A stretch of 64,000 nt of DNA from NCBI RefSeq assembly GCF_002968835.1, contig NZ_PKQK01000001.1, forward strand, positions 1,178,001-1,242,000. Direction: 5' to 3'. This document shows positions 51,724 to 60,409 of this stretch, in pieces. The notes under the pieces were generated by a model that was not told the origin of the DNA, did not search any database, and was given only the letters and a program-made list of their open reading frames with translations. Each line of letters opens with the position of its first letter. The first letter of the stretch is position 1. The position numbers and the translations under genes are program-made. The DNA comes from Paenibacillus sp. PCH8 (GTDB lineage Bacteria; Bacillota; Bacilli; Paenibacillales; Paenibacillaceae).

Positions 51724-51763
51724 AGGGGTTACATTTTCCATTGAACCGGAAAACGTAACCCCT
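51724..51763 (-). terminator. prs terminator
   Basis: AGGGGTTAC.TTTTCC pairs with GGAAAA.GTAACCCCT over 16 positions with one G-U, shortly after the prs stop. The U-tract is not adjacent; CGGC/GCCG followed by TTTTATT comes next. Confidence 0.65.
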
Positions 51764-51785
51764 CTACTACTTTATGCAGACATCC

Positions 51786-52739
51786 TTATTCAATTTCAAA
51801 CAGCTTGCTGATTGACAATTCCTCATGAACCCGGATAATGGCTTCTCCGAGCAAAGGTGCTACAGACAACACTTTGAGTTTGCTTGTCGGATTGGCATGT
51901 GTAATCGGAATGGTATCCGTTACGATGACTTCCTTCAATGGTGCATTCTCCAAGCGTTCCATCGCAGGTCCCGACAATACCGGGTGAGTACAGCAAGCGT
52001 AGACTTCCTTCACGCCGCCTTCCATCAGAGCATTCGCTCCAAGTACAATCGTCCCTGCTGTGTCAATAATGTCATCAATCAGAATGGCTGTTTTACCCTC
52101 AATGTTACCGATAATATTCATCACTTCGCTAACATTCGGCTCAGGACGACGTTTGTCGATAATCGCTAGAGGTGCATTCAGGAAATCAGCCAGTTTACGT
52201 GCACGAACTACACCACCATGGTCAGGCGACACGACAACTGGATTTTCGATCTGTTTCGACCGGAAATATTGAGCCAGAATAGGTACTCCAAGCAGATGGT
52301 CGACCGGAATATCGAAGAATCCCTGAATCTGCATCGCATGCAAGTCCATTGCAATGACACGGGTTGCCCCTGCTTTTTCAATCAGGTTGGCTACCAGTTT
52401 CGCAGTAATCGGATCACGCGAACGTGCTTTGCGATCCTGTCTTGCATAACCATAATAAGGGATAACGACGTTAATCGTCTTGGCAGATGCCCGTTTGAGT
52501 GCATCAATCATAACGAGCATTTCCATCAGGTTGTCATTAACCGGCAAGCAAGTGGACTGCACGATGTAGACGTGACAGCCCCGAACACTCTCGGAGAGTT
52601 TCACTTGAATCTCACCATCACTGAAGCTGGTTGTGTGAGATTCGCCCATAGGAATCCCGATATAATCAGCAATTTGATGGGCGAGCTTGGGGTTAGAATT
52701 GCAAGTAAATATTTTTAGTTTCGAATCAAAATAAGTCAT
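51786..52739 (-). CDS. prs: ribose-phosphate pyrophosphokinase
   Basis: Makes PRPP from ribose 5-phosphate and ATP, feeding purine, pyrimidine, NAD and histidine pathways, including the hpt and nadC reactions encoded nearby. 317 aa. Catalytic [24 protein letters not shown], the flexible loop, [18 protein letters not shown] and PRPP loop [12 protein letters not shown] are all present. ATG with GGAGGG 10 nt upstream. Confidence 0.97.
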   Translation of the reverse strand: MTYFDSKLKIFTCNSNPKLAHQIADYIGIPMGESHTTSFSDGEIQVKLSESVRGCHVYIVQSTCLPVNDNLMEMLVMIDALKRASAKTINVVIPYYGYARQDRKARSRDPITAKLVANLIEKAGATRVIAMDLHAMQIQGFFDIPVDHLLGVPILAQYFRSKQIENPVVVSPDHGGVVRARKLADFLNAPLAIIDKRRPEPNVSEVMNIIGNIEGKTAILIDDIIDTAGTIVLGANALMEGGVKEVYACCTHPVLSGPAMERLENAPLKEVIVTDTIPITHANPTSKLKVLSVAPLLGEAIIRVHEELSISKLFEIE

Positions 52740-52799
52740 AAAATAAAAACCCTCCGTGCTGGTTCATTGGAATCTATAAGCGTCTGCGACATGTCGGCA

Positions 52800-52818
52800 C
52801 CTCCCGACCTTCGGGAGG
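52800..52818 (-). repeat. stem-loop between glmU and prs
   Basis: CCTCCCGA and TCGGGAGG form an 8-bp perfect stem with a 3-nt loop, without a T-run. It may slow or process the glmU-prs transcript rather than end it. Confidence 0.55.
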
Positions 52819-52837
52819 CAATGATTATCAAAACCCC

Positions 52838-54238
52838 TTATTCGGGTTTGTTATTTTGTTTCTTGGCTTTGGCACGTCCGCGAATCTTCTCCGCATAACC
52901 AGGTTTATTCTCCTGACGTGGACGAGCAATAGCCAGATCATTCTCGGGAACGGAATGGGTAACGGTTGAGCCAGCAACCACATAAGCGCCTTTTCCTACC
53001 GTAATCGGTGCAATCAGATTGACGTTGCTACCTACGAAGGCATCATCTTCAATCGTTGTCACAGCTTTATTATAACCATCATAATTGACAGTTATTGCCC
53101 CACATCCAACATTTACGTTTTTCCCTACTTTGGCATCCCCGATATAACTGAGATGAGATACTTTGGATCCTTCATCAATTGTAGCATTTTTCACTTCAAC
53201 AAAGTCACCGATTTTTACGTTTCGACCCAGTTTGGTACCTGGACGCAAATTGGCAAATGGACCTACCGTTGCATCAGCACCAACCTCGGCGTTAGATACC
53301 ACCGAATATTTGATTGCAACCCCATCCTGAATAACGCTGTCTTCCACATCTGCCTGAGGACCGATATGACATGCTTCACCGATGGAAGTTGTGCCTTTGA
53401 GGATCGTCCCCGGATACAACACCGTATCTGCTCCAATCGTAACATCCGCACCGATATATGTCGATGTCGGATCGATGATCGTAACACCGTTCAACATATG
53501 GCGTACAGCCAGACGTTCACGCATGAAGGCTTCAGCTTGCGAAAGTGCAAGTCGGTCGTTTACCCCGATGGATTCTGCGATGTCATCCGACATATACGCC
53601 TCCACCACTTCTCCATCATTGCGGAAAATGCCAACCACGTCTGTGAGATAATACTCTCCCTGAACGTTCTGGTTCGTCACTTTCTCCAGGGCAGCAAACA
53701 ATTTTGCATTATCAAAACAGTATGTGCCTGTGTTAATCTCATTCACAGCATCTTCCTGCTCCGTGCAATCCTTTTGTTCCACGATTCGTTGTACAGACCC
53801 ATCTTCTCCGCGGATTATGCGGCCATACCCTTTGGGATTGTCCAACTGGGCCGTAAGAACTGTTGCTGCTGCTCCGCTGCTCTCATGGAGCTTCATCAGA
53901 CCCTCCAACGTCTCACTGGTCACGAGTGGTGTATCTCCACAGACCACAATCGTAGAGCCTGTTTCGCTGCCAAACAAGGATTTAACCTGCTTCACGGCAT
54001 GACCTGTGCCCAGTTGTTCAGCCTGGAGTGCATACTCCGCTCTGGAACCCAAAAAGGACTGCACCGCTTCGGCACCATGACCGACTACAACAACACTGCG
54101 TTCAACGCCTGCGCTGAGTGCTGCATCCAGCACATGTCCAACCATAGGTTTACCGCATACGGGATGCAGTACTTTGTACAATTTTGATTTCATTCGTTTC
54201 CCTTGCCCTGCGGCAAGAACGATTGCCATTCGTTTCAA
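52838..54238 (-). CDS. glmU: bifunctional GlcNAc-1-P uridyltransferase / GlcN-1-P acetyltransferase
   Basis: Makes UDP-GlcNAc for peptidoglycan. 466 aa. The N-terminal nucleotidyltransferase has [12 protein letters not shown] and [12 protein letters not shown]. From about residue 250 a left-handed beta-helix of hexapeptide repeats ([44 protein letters not shown]) forms the acetyltransferase. TTG start at 54238 with CAGGAGGTC 7 nt upstream; the ATG at 54229 is an alternative. The C-terminus is basic. Confidence 0.97.
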   Translation of the reverse strand: MKRMAIVLAAGQGKRMKSKLYKVLHPVCGKPMVGHVLDAALSAGVERSVVVVGHGAEAVQSFLGSRAEYALQAEQLGTGHAVKQVKSLFGSETGSTIVVCGDTPLVTSETLEGLMKLHESSGAAATVLTAQLDNPKGYGRIIRGEDGSVQRIVEQKDCTEQEDAVNEINTGTYCFDNAKLFAALEKVTNQNVQGEYYLTDVVGIFRNDGEVVEAYMSDDIAESIGVNDRLALSQAEAFMRERLAVRHMLNGVTIIDPTSTYIGADVTIGADTVLYPGTILKGTTSIGEACHIGPQADVEDSVIQDGVAIKYSVVSNAEVGADATVGPFANLRPGTKLGRNVKIGDFVEVKNATIDEGSKVSHLSYIGDAKVGKNVNVGCGAITVNYDGYNKAVTTIEDDAFVGSNVNLIAPITVGKGAYVVAGSTVTHSVPENDLAIARPRQENKPGYAEKIRGRAKAKKQNNKPE

Positions 54239-54524
54239 GATTCACGACCTCCTGTTCTGAAAATCCCATTGAAATGCATTGCTTGTCTATATCCAATGAG
54301 TATCGTTCAGCCGGCTTCAAGCCAGTCTTGTTCATCGCCTGCTGTCTCTGTAATCACACGTAACAACGCGGACACTACCGACTCGTGACCTATATGTATA
54401 CGCCGTGTACCTGCGAGCTTAACCGAATCCCAATGATTCCTAAGATGCCGCCCTGCCACCAAGCGCACGTTGCGCTTTTTATTCTCTGCTAATAAACTCA
54501 ATACTGAATATATCTTATTCCGGT
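54239..54524. other. spoVG-glmU intergenic region
   Basis: About 285 bp that should contain the glmU promoter; none stands out. On the minus strand a frame stays open to a stop at 54307 (its last ~60 codons look protein-like), but it runs in from the spoVG terminator and has no ribosome site, so I do not call a gene. An AAGCGC/GCGCTT hairpin is the only structure seen. Confidence 0.4.
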
Positions 54525-54562
54525 CAAAAAGAAAAGAGAGCCATAAGACATGGCTCTCTTTT
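54525..54562 (-). terminator. spoVG terminator
   Basis: AAAAGAGAGCCAT and ATGGCTCTCTTTT form a 13-bp perfect stem followed by CTTTTT on the minus strand. Confidence 0.92.
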
Positions 54563-54584
54563 CCTTCGAACCCCAATAATGTTC

Positions 54585-54869
54585 TCAGGCACCTTCTTCA
54601 ATGACTTCTTCCTCAGTTGCTGCACGATCATATTCAGTCAAAACTGCTGCCTGAATCTTCTCACGAGTACCGGAAGAGATCGGGTGGGCGATATCACGAA
54701 ACTCTCCGTCAGGAGTCCGTTTGCTCGGCATAGCAACAAACATTCCGTTGTTACCATCAATGACACGAATGTCATGAACGACGAATTCGTTATCGATGGT
54801 AATGGATGCGATAGCCTTCATTCTCCCTTCCGAGTTAACACGGCGGAGTCTGACATCCGTAATTTGCAT
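54585..54869 (-). CDS. spoVG: septation/regulatory protein SpoVG
   Basis: 94 aa RNA/DNA-binding regulator. [51 protein letters not shown] and the following [12 protein letters not shown] are nearly invariant in the family. ATG 54869 with AAGGTGGTGA 6 nt upstream; the extra five codons to 54884 lack support. A sigma-H-like promoter lies about 50 bp upstream. Transcription ends at a strong terminator before glmU. Confidence 0.97.
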   Translation of the reverse strand: MQITDVRLRRVNSEGRMKAIASITIDNEFVVHDIRVIDGNNGMFVAMPSKRTPDGEFRDIAHPISSGTREKIQAAVLTEYDRAATEEEVIEEGA

Positions 54870-54910
54870 GTGTGTGTTCACCACCTTTTTCCATCAGAAC
54901 TTGGTGTATA

Positions 54911-54938
54911 ATTCCACACAGCCTATACGAACTCCTTC
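54911..54938 (-). promoter_or_regulatory. sigma-H promoter of spoVG
   Basis: -35 GAAGGAGTT (54930-54938), 12-bp spacer, -10 GTGGAAT (54911-54917), close to RNAGGAWWW and RNNGAAT. B. subtilis spoVG is a classic sigma-H gene, and from memory its -10 region reads similarly. Confidence 0.75.
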
Positions 54939-54951
54939 TTTTTATAACCAC

Positions 54952-54980
54952 AAAAATTTCCTAATTTCAGGAATTTTTTT
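54952..54980 (-). terminator. possible purR terminator
   Basis: AAATTCC and GGAAATTT flank TGAAATTA, with T's on both sides. AT-rich and weak, between purR and the spoVG promoter. Confidence 0.4.
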
Positions 54981-55057
54981 ATTTAATACACAATTCGACA
55001 ATGTTAGTGCCAGGTCGATGAAAAAGAACTTTTCCCGACATGGTATTCGCCATCTTT

Positions 55058-55885
55058 CTACAGGTCAAAATAGTTGCCAGGCTTGACGGAAATGTGTCTG
55101 CTCTTGGCATCAACCGCTGTCAGCTTCGCGAGAGATACGTAATCTGTTAGCAGGCGTTCTTCTGAATCTACGGAACCAGATTCCACCAATACCCCTACCC
55201 CGGCTACCGTAGCATTAAACTCAGCCAACAGATCGATCATTCCTTGAACCGTACCCCCAGCCTTCATAAAGTCATCCACAATAAGAACTCTGGAATGCTC
55301 ACGCATCGCCCTGCGAGACAGGGACATGGTATGCAGACTTTTATGGGACCCTGATACATAATTGATACTTACGGCCGATCCTTCTGTAGCCTGATGGTCC
55401 CTGCGTACGAGCACAACAGGCAGGTTGAGCTGGGCTCCAGTCGCATAAGCCAGTGGTATTCCCTTGGTTTCTACTGTCATAACCACATCAATATTCATAT
55501 TACCAAAGGCCGTTGCAAAGATCTTGCCGGCTTCATTCATCAATGCGGGTTGTCCAAGCAAGTCGGACATGTACAGGTATTCTCCAGGCAGTATCCGATC
55601 AGATTGTGCGAGCTGGGTCGAGAGTCGCTCCGCAAATGCCAGTGCCAATTCTCGGGATACCTTCGGAATCCATCTCACTCCCCCGGCTGCTCCAGCCAGT
55701 GTATGCAGTTCTCCCGACCCACCTTCTTCGAACACTTCTTTGATAATCGCCAAATCTTCACTAATTGAAGACTTAGCGGCACCATAACGTTCGGCAAATG
55801 TGGTGAGCGGAATAACCGTATGCGGTCTGGACAATAAGTATTGCGTCATGTCAACCAGCCTTGCGCTTCGTTTTAACTTCTTCAC
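55058..55885 (-). CDS. purR: purine operon repressor PurR
   Basis: 275 aa. N-terminal winged helix (about 1-75: RSARLVDMTQYLLSRPHTVIPL, AAKSSISEDLAIIKEVF) joined to a phosphoribosyltransferase-like domain whose PRPP loop is V-L-I-V-D-D-F-M-K-A-G-G-T. PRPP is the known inducer, so the prs product nearby sets its activity. GTG start with GAGGATGG upstream. A PurBox-like half-site and a promoter precede it, suggesting autoregulation. Confidence 0.96.
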   Translation of the reverse strand: MKKLKRSARLVDMTQYLLSRPHTVIPLTTFAERYGAAKSSISEDLAIIKEVFEEGGSGELHTLAGAAGGVRWIPKVSRELALAFAERLSTQLAQSDRILPGEYLYMSDLLGQPALMNEAGKIFATAFGNMNIDVVMTVETKGIPLAYATGAQLNLPVVLVRRDHQATEGSAVSINYVSGSHKSLHTMSLSRRAMREHSRVLIVDDFMKAGGTVQGMIDLLAEFNATVAGVGVLVESGSVDSEERLLTDYVSLAKLTAVDAKSRHISVKPGNYFDL

Positions 55886-55917
55886 AGAGATCCATCCTCA
55901 CGATCACGGAAACATCC

Positions 55918-55930
55918 AAATCCGAATAAT
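55918..55930 (+). promoter_or_regulatory. PurBox-like half site before purR
   Basis: AAATCCGAATAAT matches AWWWCCGAACWWT at 12 of 13 positions and lies between the purR -10 and its start. A weaker AAAAGCGAATTTT is at 55972-55984 on the same strand; a proper inverted partner was not found. Confidence 0.4.
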
Positions 55931-55938
55931 TATTTAAG

Positions 55939-55967
55939 AATATACCATCTTTATACGTGTTTGTACA
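55939..55967 (-). promoter_or_regulatory. purR promoter
   Basis: -35 TGTACA (55962-55967), 17-bp spacer ending TGG, -10 TATATT (55939-55944). Confidence 0.55.
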
Positions 55968-55982
55968 TTATAAAAGCGAATT

Positions 55983-56846
55983 TTACGTCAACATACGTAC
56001 TGCATACACTTCTTTGCAGAAACCTCTCAGACCATTGTATATCCGGGCAACCTTCGATTCTTTAGAGACCAGCCCGAATACCGTTGGACCGCTACCAGAC
56101 ATCAGCACCCCATCTGCACCCAACCGAATCATGGTATCTTTCAGATGCTGAACTTCCGGATACAGCTTCAACGTTACATCTTCAAGCACATTGCCCATGT
56201 GGTCACATACTTCCGCAAATGATTGGTTGCGAATAGCCTGCTCCATTTTGGACGCGCTCGGATGCCGAACAATCTTGTCACTGCGGAACCGTCCGTATAC
56301 ATCAGCTGTGGACACATTAATGGGAGGCTTGGCCAATATAACCCAACATTGCGGCGGATTAGGTATGGGGGTCAGCTGTTCACCACGGCCTGTGGCGAGC
56401 GCAGTCCCTCCAGTAATACAGAACGGAACATCCGATCCTAGTTCGGCTCCAAGCTCCTGCAGTTCGTGATCTGGTATATTGAGCCGCCACAGACGGTTTA
56501 ATCCACGCAGAGCTGCTGCTGCATCACTGCTACCCCCGGCAAGTCCAGCTGCAACTGGAATCTTTTTGTCCAGATGAATATGAACTCCGGTGCGCACGTT
56601 GTAGCGCTCCTTAATGAGTCTGGCTGCCTGAAAAGCCAAATTCTTCTCATCTAGCGGGATGTAGCCCGCCTGACTGGAGATGAAAATGGTATCTCGCGGC
56701 AGTTCCGACATTTCCAGCCGATCAGCCAGATCGACCATGGTCATAATCATTTCAACTTCATGGAATCCATCGCTTCTTTTATGTAAAACGTCCAACATCA
56801 AATTAATTTTAGCAGGCGCTTTTTCGTAAATTTTCAAGGCGTTCAC
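55983..56846 (-). CDS. ispE: 4-diphosphocytidyl-2-C-methylerythritol kinase
   Basis: GHMP kinase of the MEP isoprenoid pathway. 287 aa. Substrate region [28 protein letters not shown], the ATP-binding [15 protein letters not shown] and a C-terminal [19 protein letters not shown] at 56846 with AAGGTGA about 6 nt upstream. It lies between sspF and purR as in B. subtilis. Confidence 0.96.
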   Translation of the reverse strand: MNALKIYEKAPAKINLMLDVLHKRSDGFHEVEMIMTMVDLADRLEMSELPRDTIFISSQAGYIPLDEKNLAFQAARLIKERYNVRTGVHIHLDKKIPVAAGLAGGSSDAAAALRGLNRLWRLNIPDHELQELGAELGSDVPFCITGGTALATGRGEQLTPIPNPPQCWVILAKPPINVSTADVYGRFRSDKIVRHPSASKMEQAIRNQSFAEVCDHMGNVLEDVTLKLYPEVQHLKDTMIRLGADGVLMSGSGPTVFGLVSKESKVARIYNGLRGFCKEVYAVRMLT

Positions 56847-56930
56847 CCGTCCTCACCTTTTCCCTAAGACAACTTAACATATTATATCAAAATGGGGCTG
56901 TCAAGTCATTTGTATTCCACATCTATGGGG

Positions 56931-56967
56931 AAAAAGCGGGGTTATTTCTGACGAATTGCCCCGCTTT
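56931..56967 (-). terminator. sspF terminator
   Basis: AAAGCGGGG and CCCCGCTTT flank a 17-nt loop, with TTTTTCCCC following on the minus strand. Confidence 0.85.
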
Positions 56968-56986
56968 CCAATCTGATTGAACCGGA

Positions 56987-57163
56987 TTAAGATTTGCGCG
57001 CAGCCTGTTCAGCAAGTTGAATGGCTCGTTTCACCATGTTTCCTGCATCCTTGGCTTTGATTCCGCCCCAACCTTCCTGTTGGACCGTATCATAGAAACC
57101 CAGGTCTTTCGCCAGCTCATTCTTCAGTTCCTCTGACATTACACTTCTTCTTCTCCGACTCAT
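56987..57163 (-). CDS. sspF: small acid-soluble spore protein, SspF type
   Basis: 58 aa, short and basic at the N-terminus ([13 protein letters not shown]), then [33 protein letters not shown]. This combines the alpha/beta-type SASP landmarks ([11 protein letters not shown] and the [10 protein letters not shown] helix) and matches B. subtilis SspF in length and position between veg and ispE. It coats forespore DNA and protects it. ATG 57163 with GGAGGAGG 7 nt upstream. A near-perfect sigma-G promoter lies 125 bp upstream. Confidence 0.93.
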   Translation of the reverse strand: MSRRRRSVMSEELKNELAKDLGFYDTVQQEGWGGIKAKDAGNMVKRAIQLAEQAARKS

Positions 57164-57286
57164 GAACCATCCTCCTCCAAAGTATCTGTCATGATGTGAT
57201 GAGTCCGTTCACGTTTTGGACAACTTGGTCCCAGGCCAAGTTCAGTTTCCTATATAGCTTTAGAAACTTCCCTTCACCTGTCCAAA

Positions 57287-57316
57287 TAGTATGCCGCGAC
57301 CGTTCCTCGCTCATTC
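57287..57316 (-). promoter_or_regulatory. sigma-G promoter of sspF
   Basis: -35 GAATG (57312-57316), 18-bp spacer, -10 CATACTA (57287-57293): a full match to GHATR-N18-CATNNTA. The predicted leader of about 115 nt can fold hairpins AGTTTC/GAAACT and AACTTGG/CCAAGTT. Confidence 0.8.
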
Positions 57317-57369
57317 CTGTGGATGTATCGTTATCCTTTGAAGGCGAATGGACGAATTGGAGCAAATAT

Positions 57370-57401
57370 AAAAAAGCGATCCGCCTTGTGGGGCGAATCG
57401 C
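57370..57401 (-). terminator. veg terminator
   Basis: GCGAT.CGCC and GGCG.ATCGC flank a 6-nt loop, followed by TTTTTT on the minus strand. Confidence 0.85.
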
Positions 57402-57415
57402 CTGTAAAACGATCC

Positions 57416-57691
57416 TTACGTCTCCATGTAGGAGCTATGCGTTTGGCTGCCCGGGTCAAAGACCATGACTTCCACCGATTCCGTAAGTATATCCGCATAA
57501 CTATAAGATACTCGCTTGAAGGTTTCTTGTTCTTCATCAAGCTTGACGATAAAAACAGAAGGGTACGTTTCTTCCAATACACCCGTACGCTCAATGGTCT
57601 TACGGCGGCCACCATTAGCCCGCAACATAATTTTCTGACCAATATGTGCGTCGAGATTGCGTTTGATATCCAACAGCGTGTTTTTAGCCAT
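57416..57691 (-). CDS. veg: Veg protein
   Basis: 91 aa. [65 protein letters not shown] are characteristic of the Veg family, small highly expressed proteins linked in B. subtilis to biofilm gene stimulation. ATG with AAGAGGTGG upstream. It is driven by two tandem consensus promoters, in keeping with the strong veg promoter of B. subtilis. Confidence 0.96.
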   Translation of the reverse strand: MAKNTLLDIKRNLDAHIGQKIMLRANGGRRKTIERTGVLEETYPSVFIVKLDEEQETFKRVSYSYADILTESVEVMVFDPGSQTHSSYMET

Positions 57692-57718
57692 TGTCGACGA
57701 CCACCTCTTTTCTTGTCC

Positions 57719-57747
57719 ATTATACCGGATTTTACAGTCATTGTCAA
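57719..57747 (-). promoter_or_regulatory. veg promoter, proximal
   Basis: TTGACA (57742-57747), 17-bp spacer, TATAAT (57719-57724): perfect sigma-A consensus. Confidence 0.92.
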
Positions 57748-57760
57748 ATCAAAACTAATT

Positions 57761-57790
57761 ATTATATCAGCATCAAAAAGTTGTTGTCAA
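57761..57790 (-). promoter_or_regulatory. veg promoter, distal
   Basis: TTGACA (57785-57790), 18-bp spacer, TATAAT (57761-57766): perfect hexamers, 42 bp upstream of the proximal promoter. Confidence 0.88.
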
Positions 57791-57806
57791 TAATTTTTTT
57801 TGCAAA

Positions 57807-57832
57807 TAAAAAAAGCCCCGAATTGGGACTTT
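57807..57832 (-). terminator. yabG terminator
   Basis: AAAGTCCC and GGGGCTTT (one G-U) around AATTC, then a T-run on the minus strand. Confidence 0.85.
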
Positions 57833-57844
57833 AAATGGCCTACA

Positions 57845-58741
57845 TCAGACAGCCGATGGGTTCACTTTTAACGTGGATAAATCATTCAGCCCTGGCAAAC
57901 CTACCCGGTAACTTCCCCGTGTCTCCACACCACCCACACCCTGGCTACCACTGATGGTATTGTGCAGAACATCACTCATGTTGACCGTTTCCCGAACGGA
58001 CGTAAAGGCTGCCTTAGCTGCCACATAGACCGGATCAAGTGCGTGAATGAGGATTCTGCCCGGAGAACTGGCAAAGTTCGCTCCAGCGCGCAACAGTGCC
58101 TCAAAATGGGACTGACAGGCCCCCGCCACAATGGTGAGTGCGTCCAGATGACGTTCATACTGTCTTGCCACCTGAATGGCTGCTACGAAATTTTGCGAGT
58201 TCTTGTAGCTACCTAGACTATATAAGTCATAGGGCTGACGTGTCTTTAGTACCCCATCATGACCGGTGATCACCACGATATCCGGGCGTACTTTGGGTAA
58301 TAACCGATATAAGGTATCTGCCATTGCCGATTCATGAACATATTGTCCCTCAGCGGGAACACGAAGTTGCTCATAGAGATCCATGCTTTTTTTCAAATAA
58401 TTTGGGTCTCCATCCAGATGAAGCACCTTACCAGGCATTTCAAAATAAGCAGGTTCCTGTTGGGTAGCCCACTCCTGCACCAGACCTTCCCGATTCCGCT
58501 CTGCCTGTTCCATGCGATTCTGCTGCAGGCGTGAAAGGGTCTGATGTGCTTTAATATGCGCCTGTCTGGTCTTGGCGCTTTGGGGTTCGTAGGGAACCTG
58601 TATCAGATCGTTCACCGGGGAATCGGCAAGCAGCCGGAACTCGGTCCCTTTAATGACCGCAGCATCCAACTGGAGGCCTTCCACCCGAAAAGTCACATCG
58701 CCGCCGTATGACTTCCGAACGACCAAGTCTCCGATATTCAT
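57845..58741 (-). CDS. yabG: sporulation-specific protease YabG
   Basis: 298 aa. N-terminal beta-domain (MNIGDLVVRKSYGGDVTFRV), middle VLHLDGDPNYLKKSMDLYEQL and a nucleotide-hydrolase-like VITGHDGVLK..PYDLYSLGSY..SQNFVAAIQVARQYE, with a conserved VAGACQSHFEALL cysteine-histidine segment near residue 208. YabG processes spore coat proteins in the mother cell. ATG 58741 chosen with AGGTGA 8 nt upstream. A sigma-K-like promoter precedes it. Confidence 0.94.
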   Translation of the reverse strand: MNIGDLVVRKSYGGDVTFRVEGLQLDAAVIKGTEFRLLADSPVNDLIQVPYEPQSAKTRQAHIKAHQTLSRLQQNRMEQAERNREGLVQEWATQQEPAYFEMPGKVLHLDGDPNYLKKSMDLYEQLRVPAEGQYVHESAMADTLYRLLPKVRPDIVVITGHDGVLKTRQPYDLYSLGSYKNSQNFVAAIQVARQYERHLDALTIVAGACQSHFEALLRAGANFASSPGRILIHALDPVYVAAKAAFTSVRETVNMSDVLHNTISGSQGVGGVETRGSYRVGLPGLNDLSTLKVNPSAV

Positions 58742-58762
58742 CAACGTAATCACCTCTACCCC

Positions 58763-58791
58763 CATCGTATGGGCAGAGACCCGGATTGGTT
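58763..58791 (-). promoter_or_regulatory. candidate sigma-K promoter of yabG
   Basis: -35 AACC (58788-58791), 16-bp spacer, -10 CATACGATG (58763-58771), one mismatch from CATANNNTA. The leader would be only about 15-20 nt. B. subtilis yabG is sigma-K dependent. Confidence 0.55.
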
Positions 58792-58801
58792 CATTCGAAT
58801 T

Positions 58802-59704
58802 TTACAGCGCAGCGCGTACTCCCGCTTCCCACATCACCGTGCTGAGTGTGGCATATTCCTGCAGACTTAATGTCTCTCCACGCCGGGAAGGTTGAATACC
58901 CGCCTGCTCCAGCAACTGATCTGCCTGTCCCCTGTTCTCCTTGGTGAAGAAGCGGGCTTTCAGATTGTTCGAGATTGTTTTTCTTCGCTGGGCAAAAGAG
59001 GCCTGTACCACTTCGAAGTAGTGTGCTTCATCCGGAATCTCCACTGGCGGTTGCTCACGCACCTTCAGCTTGATAACAGCTGATTCCACATTCGGTTGCG
59101 GAATGAAGACCGTAGGCGGCACAATACACACCAGCTCCGGCATACTGTAATACTGAACTGCGATGCTCAGACTGCCGTAGTCTTTGGACCCCGGTGCAGC
59201 CGCCATGCGTTCAGCCACTTCTTTTTGGATCATAACTACAATGCTGTCTACCGGCAGCTTCTCTTCCAGCAGTTTCATCATGATTGGGGTCGTTACATAA
59301 TAAGGCAGGTTAGCCACGACACTGACTTTATCCACGGATGCAAAATCCGTCTTAAACAACTCAGCCAGATCAAGCTTCAACACATCCCCATGATGAACAC
59401 GTACATTCGGATAAGGCTCCATCACTTCTCCCAGGATCGGGATCAATCGCTGATCAATCTCTACCGCTGTGACAGGGCCAGCTACCCGTGCCAATCGCTC
59501 TGTGAGTCCTCCAATACCCGGACCAATCTCCAGTGCTCCTTTGGACTCATCCAAATCAGCTGCGTTAACGATCTTGTTTAATATATTTTGATCAATCAGA
59601 AAGTTCTGACCCAGACTTTTCTTGAATGAGAATCCGTGTCTTTGAATAATCTCTTTGGTTCGTTTGGGCGTTGCAATTTCTATCGTTTCTTCCATGTCCC
59701 TCAT
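58802..59704 (-). CDS. rsmA: 16S rRNA dimethyladenosine transferase
   Basis: 300 aa (KsgA). Dimethylates two adjacent adenines near the 3' end of 16S rRNA. SAM site [10 protein letters not shown], the catalytic N-L-P-Y-Y and the preceding [11 protein letters not shown], plus a C-terminal helical domain ([13 protein letters not shown]). ATG 59704 with AAGGAT 10 nt upstream; ATG 59695 is possible. The start overlaps rnmV's end region, so translation is likely coupled. Confidence 0.96.
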   Translation of the reverse strand: MRDMEETIEIATPKRTKEIIQRHGFSFKKSLGQNFLIDQNILNKIVNAADLDESKGALEIGPGIGGLTERLARVAGPVTAVEIDQRLIPILGEVMEPYPNVRVHHGDVLKLDLAELFKTDFASVDKVSVVANLPYYVTTPIMMKLLEEKLPVDSIVVMIQKEVAERMAAAPGSKDYGSLSIAVQYYSMPELVCIVPPTVFIPQPNVESAVIKLKVREQPPVEIPDEAHYFEVVQASFAQRRKTISNNLKARFFTKENRGQADQLLEQAGIQPSRRGETLSLQEYATLSTVMWEAGVRAAL

Positions 59705-59708
59705 ATGC

Positions 59709-60254
59709 TCACAATCCTTCACGTTCAATTTGCGCTAATGCTGTGGAGAACTCTTCCCGTGTAATCTGAAATACACTCAGGCGTTTGTAGAACTGCTTGC
59801 CGTTACAATATCCAATACCCAGCAGATTGCCCATCTCCATGCGACGTGCAGCCGCCTGCGGGTGTACAATAAGCCCTGCTGCGATCAGGTCCTCCCAATC
59901 AATCAGGCTCGGAGTACCCTCGTATGAAGTATGTACGCGTGCCAGAGCGTGCCTAATCGCCTCCGGTGAGGCGTTCTCAACTCCGATGTCACCTTTGCGC
60001 GTTGCATCGGCTTCCGGGATGAAGGCATGTTTACAGCCAGGTACTTTGTTCGCAATAATTTTACGGATGCGTTCGCCAGCATGATCCGGGTCTGTTAGTA
60101 CGATGACTCCCCGTCTCTCCTGAGCAAGCGCGATCCGCTTGAGAATGCGTTGATTGATGGCTGATCCACCTGTTTCTATGGTATCGGCTTCCACAGCCCG
60201 CCGGATGGCTACTGTGTCGTCACGGCCTTCCACCACAATGACTTCTTTTATCAT
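59709..60254 (-). CDS. rnmV: ribonuclease M5
   Basis: 181 aa. Matures 5S rRNA from its precursor. TOPRIM domain with the glutamate in V-V-E-G-R-D-D and the D-x-D pair in [13 protein letters not shown], then a C-terminal RNA/L18-contacting region ([27 protein letters not shown]). ATG with AAGGAAG 9 nt upstream. Its substrate type, a 5S gene, is at 3787. Confidence 0.95.
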   Translation of the reverse strand: MIKEVIVVEGRDDTVAIRRAVEADTIETGGSAINQRILKRIALAQERRGVIVLTDPDHAGERIRKIIANKVPGCKHAFIPEADATRKGDIGVENASPEAIRHALARVHTSYEGTPSLIDWEDLIAAGLIVHPQAAARRMEMGNLLGIGYCNGKQFYKRLSVFQITREEFSTALAQIEREGL

Positions 60255-60278
60255 GTTCCATTTCTTCCTTTCTAACGC

Positions 60279-60303
60279 AAAAAGAAGAGGAATATCCTCT
60301 TCT
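60279..60303 (-). terminator. yabE terminator
   Basis: AGAAGAGGA and TCCTCTTCT around TAT, then TTTTT on the minus strand; just before rnmV. Confidence 0.88.
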
Positions 60304-60311
60304 CTGCCAAA

Positions 60312-60345
60312 CGGCGGGCGAGACTGAATTCAGACTCCCCCGCCG
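60312..60345. repeat. 34-bp near-perfect palindrome
   Basis: CGGCGGG and CCCGCCG at the ends, GAATTC at the centre, with two mismatched pairs. It directly precedes the yabE terminator hairpin, so it may be a first terminator or a processing stem. Confidence 0.7.
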
Positions 60346-60409
60346 CATATTCCGCATGAATCATTCATGCAACTATTTTATAGCATTCCCATTTCAAAGT
60401 AAAACGATT

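Noticed and set aside
54307..54576. 89-codon minus-strand frame after spoVG
   Set aside because: It begins inside the spoVG terminator hairpin and has no ribosome site; only its 3' part looks protein-like.
57217..57286. Three-way-junction riboswitch in the sspF leader
   Set aside because: The 5' arm of the closing stem lies at or upstream of the predicted transcription start, so the RNA would not contain it.
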